NCBI GenBank assembly: GCA_944990035.1
Contig: CALYLX010000132.1
Location: forward strand, 17,767-81,766
Origin: Clitopilus passeckerianus
Taxonomy: Eukaryota; Basidiomycota; Agaricomycetes; Agaricales; Entolomataceae
Direction: 5' to 3'
Length of the DNA: 64,000 bases
Shown here: positions 57,761-64,000 of the stretch, in pieces
How positions within the stretch are numbered: the first letter of the stretch is position 1
How the letters are laid out: every line of letters begins with the position of its first letter
Position numbers and translations under genes: made by a program
The notes under the pieces: generated by a model
Told to the model about the DNA's origin: nothing
What the model saw: the letters and a program-made list of their open reading frames with translations, nothing else
Databases searched by the model: none

Positions 57761-59275
57761 ATGCCCCCCGTCCGTCCATCAACTCAAAGACATTGGGTCC
57801 TCCAGTCTCTTAGTCGGGCACCAGTCAAGTACCACAAAGCCCGTGTCCGGGAAGTAAATGGGTTATCCTTTGGTTCAAACCTGAGAGGTCCAGTCTATCA
57901 GGACATAAAATCTGAGGTATCTTCCGCCGTTGTCCTGTGCGCTTGCATTTTCTGATTCTGTCAATTGACAGTTTGTCATACCTCCTTGTGATATACTTCG
58001 ACCAGTCTCTCATCGGGGCCCCCCTCTCCAACTCTCCGGCCTCGAGTGTATTAGAACGCTAGGTAGCCTATATCTCCTCAATTCAACAGCCAGCTAACTA
58101 TTATCTATTGTAGGGGCTGGTGCATCTGGTACCGTCCTCCCTGTGCGAACCAAGGGCTGTCGAAGGAAATTTGCCGTTAAAGTCTGGCGGAAGAAGCACA
58201 TGCGGTGCGACGATAGGGTAAGACGATATTCAAATATTCTATCTCCCTATAATATTCAAGAATATCCCGTTAGAGCACCAATTGGGACGCGAAAAATTTC
58301 GAGAGCGCATTTCTTGGCCAACTTCCATGGAATCCTTTTGTTGCAGGAATTGTAGACGCCGTGCACGATGAACGAAATCTATATCTTGTGATGGAATGTA
58401 TCCCAAATTCGACTCTACGAGATCTGCTACGAAAGGCTGTGCCACTTCCGCTCTCGATGGCTGCATTCTATTTCGCCAACATTGTATGTGGCTTGGAATT
58501 CCTGGCGAAGTACAAAATCTGCCACCGCGACCTCAAACCAGAGAATTTGCTCATTGACGGCACCGGCTATTTGGTTATTGCTGACTTTGGTATAGCCGCA
58601 AGAAATGACGACTCCGCGGAGACATGGTATCTTATGGGCACAACCGTATACATGGCTACAGAACTTTTCTACTCAATGAAGCCTGAGCCGTACGTAGATT
58701 GGTGGTCGGCAGGCTGCATTCTCTACGAAATGGTGACCGCCAAGCTGGTAAGTTCAGAATGCAGTAGCATCACAATCCCGTTCGCCATTTCACCGAGCTC
58801 AGTGACATTCATCTGCGTTTTAGCCATTCCTGGGAACGACAGACAAATCGATTTCCCGCAGGGCTTTCAGTGGTGTTATTCACTACCCTGCTAACGTCCG
58901 AGTCGGCCAGACCCTCAAGGATCTCATCGCAGGCCTTCTCAACGCAGACCCCCTTGACCGAATTGGCTGTCATGGAGCCTATGAGGCCATGGAGCATCCT
59001 TGGGTCTCCCACATATCCTGGGACAAGATTCGTGCCAGAAATTATGTGGTATGTCTTCCGCCGATATTTCATCTATGTCGGGGCGAGCCCACCAAAGATA
59101 TTCACAACGTATGGTCTGATTACAGGCACCCAAAGTTCCGGAACCCCAGTATCCGCTCCACACTTGGCAGAAACTGCCATTGCCTGAACAAAGGCAAATC
59201 CCTGGCCTCGAAATAGCACACATCCCTGAGCTCCTTCAATTTGACGAGCGTTTCCCTTTGAAGCCCTTGGTTTAA
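57761..59275 (+). CDS. Serine/threonine protein kinase of AGC-like type
   Basis: The start MPPVRPSTQRHWVLQSLSR leads across two introns to the catalytic domain: Gly loop IRTLGAGASGTVLPV, Lys in FAVKVWRKKHM, AFLGQLPWNPFVAGIVDAVHDE, LYLVMECIPNSTLRDLLR, CHRDLKPENLLIDG (HRD) and IADFGIAAR (DFG). The activation segment reads TWYLMGTTVYMATELF, so APE is replaced by ATE. VDWWSAGCILYEMV and EHPWVSHISW complete the C-lobe. All essential catalytic residues are present, so it should be active. The relation to PKA/S6K-type AGC kinases is suggested by the HPFV-like NPFV, AVHDE and WW motifs. No AGC C-terminal hydrophobic motif (FxxF) is visible in the short tail, which ends in RFPLKPLV. The length is about 430 residues. 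Confidence 0.83.
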
Positions 59276-59887
59276 ATGAACTTTAATTTCCTCCGCCACC
59301 TGCTCTGCCCCTTCGGGTGGTCGATCCTTGGTCCTTTCGCGGACAATTTCCACACGTTTTCTTCCTGTGATTCTCCTATTTGATACCTTACTCCAGAGTA
59401 CTCCCAAACATGGTAAATGCATGAAAGCATAGCCGTGATTATGGTATTTCTCCGTCGCCGTGGACTTATTAACGAATAATAATAACAAAAGGACCCTGAC
59501 TCTTTTAGGTCATGATCCCCCTAGGCCTTTTGTTCACTCCCTCTTTAGTCGGCTCGCTTCGCCGCCGCTAAGGGTGGGTCGTTTCATCGCATGGGCGCAG
59601 AGCTTGTCTTTGCCTCGTGGATACGCAGATCCTGGGGTTCCGATGCTTTCTTGTGAACGACAATATAATTTGGCTTGTAAGATAATCACACACATGGTGC
59701 AGAACAGGTGTAAAGGAGCGTGGTCTAGAAACGAAAGGCTGGTAGGGTAGGAAGCACGGCGGATGCTGAAAACCAATAAAGATATCGCAAAAAGGTCGAC
59801 AAATGTCAAAAACGAAAGTGAAAGTGAAAGGGGCTGGGGCCGTGAAGCAACGCTGGAACAAATTTTGCTAAAAGTACAATGTCAGGT
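59276..59887. other. Convergent 3' region, kinase / Clp1-like gene
   Basis: The 612 bp between the two stops hold only short frames on both strands. A minus-strand frame at 59534-59809 and a plus-strand one at 59460-59750 lack family features. Nothing else is visible. Confidence 0.4.
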
Positions 59888-60890
59888 TTAATCACTGTCG
59901 GAAGTAGAAGCCCCAGGCTCCGTTTTATCAACGGAGGATGACGGCTCGGATTGTGGAGGGGGTCCTGCAGGCTCGTCCTCGTCCGATACAGATTCGTCAG
60001 AGAGGGCATCATAGAAGAGTTCATCTTCTTCGTCGCTGTCGCTATCGCTAAAAGCGGTGTTGTCCGAGGAGGCGCCGTCGCTATCGCTATCTGCGGTGGC
60101 GACTTGAGTGGGAGCAAGCCAACGAGTGTACCAAGCACTCAAAAACATCTTGATATCAGCTCCCAGCCTCAGGTACTCCACGTTGCGGGCAAGACCTTCC
60201 CACTGGATCTTTCCTCGGTGCAGGCACTGGTTGATTAACCTGGTGTCACCGTAATACATCCAGTGGAAGAGTAGATAGATCGATGAGGGGTCGGGTACGG
60301 GGAGGTAGAGGACAGGGTGGCCGGAGGCACTGGGCAGGAGGTGTGGCATTCGATTAGAGGGAACTTGAATGCTCTCGTTCGGTGCAGACGCGTTGGACGC
60401 GATTAAGTCCATTGGGTTGGCGCCGCCGAAGAGCCCACGAAGATATGGTGAAAAGTAGGAGAGATATTCTGTGTGAAGCTGTTGCACTTCATTAGACGCG
60501 TCCAACGCCTGACAATGGTGGTCATGCTCACCTTTAGGGGAACACGGGGGTTTAGGTTCAGAGCAGGAGCTGACGCTCGCACGCGCCGACCGGGAACAGC
60601 TTCTCCAACAAACATGGAAGGCTCCAGAGGATGATAGCCTACGATAGGCGTGGAGTCGATAGATTTGAATTGATGGCGGTGGATGGGGATTACTGAGGGT
60701 GGATGAGTATGTTTAGTGATGTGGAGGCGAGTCAGTCCTTACCGACAGTGCAGTTTGCATTGTCCGTATTCCCCCAGAAAGTTGGAGCAAGACGTCGAAG
60801 TTGTTCCAGAACATATTCGGTGGGTATGCCTTCCAGGGCTAGTGGAGGAAAAGGCTGAGAGGAAGGAGTGTTTTCAGCTGTGGCCGGCAT
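59888..60890 (-). CDS. Clp1 (clampless1)-like protein
   Basis: Three exons are proposed. Exon 1, from the ATG at 60888-60890, ends WGNTDNANCTV. After a 47-nt intron, exon 2 reads VIPIHRHQF, SIDSTPIVGYHPLEPSMF and GRRVRASAPALNLNPRVPL. Exon 3 begins with ALDASNEVQQLHTEYLSYFSP and contains MPHLLPSASGHPVLYLPVPD, LLFHWMYYGDTRLINQ and WEGLARNVEYLRLGADIKMF. It ends in a long Asp/Glu/Ser tail. This layout matches Clp1 proteins, which in Coprinopsis cinerea are needed for clamp-cell formation under mating-type control; the match is from memory of the family. Exons 2 and 3 are in different frames, separated by only 23 bases (60531-60509) with GT-AG ends. No membrane helix is present. Confidence 0.6.
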
Positions 60891-61636
60891 TGCGAAGTTG
60901 AAGTGGGAAAGAGCGTCCGAACAAAGATTTTGACTCCATACAGTTCAGGGATATTTAACGGCAAGTCAGTTTGGCGGCTGCTTATTGTCTTTCGATGCCT
61001 GTTACCATTCCAGGACGAGCACCCAGGATGTCCAAAAATGGCTGATCAGACCCAAAGGGCGGGATGACCAACAATGATTGACGGATGAAATGCCGATTGA
61101 AGAAATTGTCGCATCGAGCATGCCATATGTAGGCTGACACGGGGATATTTTCTCCATTTTACCCTCCTCAGGGTTACATTACACCGTACAAGCGGATAAA
61201 ATCTGTCGGCAAAGGGAGATTCAAGGGACCAAGAAGGCGGCTGCGAGACAATCGGATTTCTACCCATGCGCAATGGGTGTAGCATCAGGCTGTGATGGAT
61301 CCAATTGTTTTGGGCGCTTACCTGATTTGACGACCTAATTGTCTTTTGTCCCGTCAACCTGATGCCGTCTGCCATCAGATTCAATAGGCAGATCGTAGGT
61401 TGGAGACGAAATACAAAGTTGCGTTGTCGACTAAGCTAGCCGTAGCACAATAAGAAATACATCTTTCGAAGCCTCTATTCGATATGTTGAGCAGAACAGT
61501 ACACGATGATGGAGGGTTATGGTAACCAAGAATTGCTGACATAACCCCTTGGGTGCCAGTGGATGCAAAGGTGTGCAGTGTGCTCTACGCTAGTGATTAT
61601 CATAAGAAAGACACAGTACATCCGGCGTGTCGACAC
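60891..61636. other. Divergent intergenic region, Clp1-like / DAD3
   Basis: This 746-bp stretch contains the presumed promoters of two divergent genes. A minus-strand frame at 61046-61384 has no motif. No further gene is seen. Confidence 0.4.
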
Positions 61637-62057
61637 ATGGACATCACAGGTCCAGCGAGTGACATTTTCACGTTGAATCCTTACGAGTCCCACCCAGGCT
61701 TGTCGCCAACAGAAGCAGAAGTACTGTGGGAGTATGCAAAACTGGCACAGAATGTGAAAATGGTATGTAAAACGAGACAATCAGACGTGGATATCTCTCA
61801 CAGGTCGTGAAGGTAACGCAAAAGACGCGCATATTGAGCGAGGAACCAGACGAGACCCTATTGGCACGCCTGAGGGTTCTAGAAAAGAAAATGGGACTTG
61901 TTTTGACCTTGGTTCGCCTTTTCTCACTCTACATTCCCACCAACGCAATGCTTATCTGACACCCAATCAGTTCAAAGCGTCTGTGTGGGGCGTAATCAAC
62001 GAACAAGCCATTGCAGAACCGTCACAGGATGCCACAGATACCACGATTCGACATTAA
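61637..62057 (+). CDS. DAD3: DASH complex subunit Dad3
   Basis: Three exons encode 106 residues: MDITGPASDIFTLNPYESH with PGLSPTEAEVLWEYAKLAQ, then VVKVTQKTRILSEEPDETL with LARLRVLEKKMGLVLTL, then FKASVWGVINEQAIAEPS to the stop at 62055-62057. The core NPYxxHPxLxPTExxVLWEYAKLA and the LARLRxLEKKMGLVLTLFKASVW block are the Dad3 signature. The protein is part of the ring-forming DASH/Dam1 complex that couples kinetochores to microtubules. Introns are 44 and about 62 nt. The small exon size makes this gene easy to miss. Confidence 0.93.
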
Positions 62058-62136
62058 GTCAATTTTATGTGCTTATCTGATTTGTAAGATTAGAACGATG
62101 TATCGCCTACGAGCCTTCGTGTATTACATGTAACAT

Positions 62137-63591
62137 TTATTTCCAACCAGTCTGAACAGCGGCATTCGCATCCCAGATCACCAGCTTTCCATCGACGCCA
62201 GAGGTGCTGATTTTTGCAACTTGTCCAGGCTGGCCCTCATAGGCACGAACGCTAGTGATCGTATTCTGATGAATAGTGAGCAGCTTGGTATCAGCGGTGG
62301 CGGAGCCAGCTCCTGGGGTGGAACTCTGACCACGGCTGTCGGCGGCACGGAAAGTGGCAAAGGCCGCATTATTGAGACGCCCAACAGGTGCATTGCCCCG
62401 CATACCTGGGCGACCTTCGGTAGCCTTGGCCGCAGCAGGGTCATCCAAAGTCCCGACGCCTTGCCAGCCATTCTCAGAGCCGGAGAACACGACGGGTTGG
62501 CAATCATGCCCGGCAGCAACTATGGAATCTTCGGAGGTCCAGGCGAGAGTCACGAAGGGGAGAGAGGACAGTCTGATGCTGTAAACGGTTGGGCCAGAAG
62601 GATAGACGACGCTGATCGAGGAATCGTGGCCTGGACGAAAATCAGAATCGGCTCGGCATTGGGCGGAGATCCGGCTTACTCGTGAATGCAAGAGCATTTC
62701 CAGAAGGAGAGAAGGCGACACTATGAACCCATCCACCGGAAGGGCTGGAATATTCTCCACAGATCGTGTTGAATGGAAGCTTCGATCCCCAGATGGTCGC
62801 AGCGGGTCTGGTAAAGAGATGATCAGTGAGGGGGGAAAGTCTGGAGACGAGCCCCTATTTACCTCTCATCTACTTCCTTGATATATGCGGAAAAGACGCG
62901 AGCCTTCATATCAGCGCTTCCAGCGGCGAGAAGAACGTTGTTGGGGTGCCAATCCACCGAGAGAACGGTAGATCGGATGGGCTTCTTGAGCAACTTGGAC
63001 ACCCACCAATTGTTCTCAGAATCGAAGGAACAGACAGCAATTGCTCTGCGCATCTATGAGCTTTCTAAAAGTAGTGTGGAGATACGTGGAAAACCTACCT
63101 AGCACCACTAGCAACTGCAAACTTATCCTCCTTGGGACTCCATCGAACATGGGTCGCAGCACGATTGATCCTAAGGAGCACTAGGGTTGGCTTCCACACC
63201 AGCTTCCCAGTCGTAGGGTCGGGAGTCTCCGACCAAACATAAGCATTCCTATCTTGAGATGCTGTGACAATCCGATTGGAATTGGGAGCCCAGTCAATTG
63301 AGGTGATGAGTTTATCGTGCTGCGAGACAATTTAGCTGTCCGTCTAAGTCGTTCAGCTGAAGTGGTGCAACGTACCTCCTTGAGAGTATCAGTAGGAGTC
63401 CAGTCTTGTCCTTGCCTAGCGTAGATTTGAACATCATTAGAGTTCAAGCTGACTGCAAGATCTGCTCGTCATCGTTGCATCAGGCTTCCATTGAGACAAG
63501 TACGCGTCAGATGTTACTCACGGCGACGATCTGCGCTGAAAGCATGGGAGCTAATAGCCGTCTGTCCCAAATCATGAACTTCTGGAGCCAT
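62137..63591 (-). CDS. ARC40: Arp2/3 complex subunit ARPC1 (Arc40)
   Basis: From the ATG at 63589-63591 a short leader ([20 protein letters not shown]) leads to WD40 repeats: [30 protein letters not shown] with [50 protein letters not shown] and [41 protein letters not shown] follows, and the last repeat is [15 protein letters not shown]. The conserved ITCHAWN-like start and the [10 protein letters not shown] insert match ARPC1. It links actin nucleation by Arp2/3 to activators. About six introns interrupt the gene. The stop lies 79 bp from the stop of the convergent DAD3. Confidence 0.92.
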
Positions 63592-64000
63592 TGTTGAATT
63601 ACAGCTGGGCAGTAGGACGCTAGCAGTCTACTACTGCGGTGAATGTGGTGGAGATGCTGGAGGAACGAGTTTGAGTGTTGTGTTGTGATGAACTGATCTA
63701 TCATTGGCCTCTTTGTCTTTGGTTCTGACACACAAACACCCGCAGGTGGAGAAAATCCGAGAAAGCCATACTAATAAAGCCAGTTGACTAGACGATACAA
63801 TATACAATACAAATAATACACAGTATAGCGAGCTATCTACCCGATAGTGACAGAAACATAGCCATGAACACAAAAACCGAATGAAAAACATAATTATCCT
63901 GCCAAACCACTCTCGCACACCAACAGTGATCCATCCAAGGTTTACATTTAGCATGGGGCTAGCATGAGCAGCTAGAACTGTAGGCAAGAAAAGAAACGAA
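63592..64000. other. Upstream region of ARPC1 to the window edge
   Basis: The 409 bp hold the presumed ARPC1 promoter. A minus-strand frame at 63631-63987 rich in Cys, Leu and Phe has no family features. No other gene is visible. Confidence 0.35.

Overview
The window is nuclear DNA from a filamentous basidiomycete, most likely an agaric (Agaricomycetes). The evidence is dense genes on both strands, many introns of about 45-65 nt with GT-AG ends, two eukaryotic tRNA genes, and lineage-typical families: a Clp1 (clampless1)-like protein, a DUF7918 protein, Cys-rich single-pass surface proteins, an HSP9/HSP12 protein, and the DASH subunit Dad3. About thirty-two protein genes, two tRNAs, one probable intronic snoRNA and one clear pseudogene can be supported. 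Most are single-copy housekeeping genes. No mobile element, CRISPR array or viral sequence was found. Joins between exons were read by eye, so gene ends are firmer than internal splice sites.

Layout. 0-5.4 kb: TAF7 N-terminus, SAM37/metaxin, a secreted family-1 pectate lyase and a DUF7918 protein. 5.6-14 kb: AP endonuclease, tRNA-Phe, OTU1 deubiquitinase, an ABC-F ATPase, an HSP12-type stress protein and a CHMP7-like ESCRT-III gene that carries a frameshift. 14.5-19.5 kb: a tandem pair of Cys-rich membrane proteins and an aldo/keto reductase. 20.4-24.7 kb: ribosomal protein L7 with a C/D snoRNA candidate in an intron, beta-carbonic anhydrase and an inositol 5-phosphatase with a C-terminal membrane anchor. 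25-31.6 kb: a C2H2 factor, a coiled-coil orphan, SNW1/Prp45 and Tim54.

31.7-38.6 kb: one long gene for the meiotic helicase HFM1/Mer3, divergent from the cell-cycle gene CKS1 across a 220-bp promoter that holds an ACGCGT box. 38.8-51.3 kb: an insulin-degrading-enzyme-like protease with a possible mitochondrial start, tRNA-Ser, F1-ATPase beta, LIS1/PAC1, a Zn2Cys6 factor and isovaleryl-CoA dehydrogenase. 51.3-54.6 kb: a gene-poor stretch followed by a decayed, truncated GH51 alpha-L-arabinofuranosidase. 54.9-64 kb: a hemerythrin-domain protein, inositol-pentakisphosphate 2-kinase, an unusual protein kinase, the Clp1-like protein, Dad3 and ARPC1.

The genes do not form a pathway. There is a mild excess of mitochondrial functions (SAM37, Tim54, ATP2, IVD and possibly IDE, carbonic anhydrase and hemerythrin). 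No clearly undescribed system is visible. The most useful leads are the snoRNA candidate, a 23-nt intron candidate in the Clp1-like gene, the kinase with an altered APE motif, the paired Cys-rich surface proteins, and the two damaged genes.
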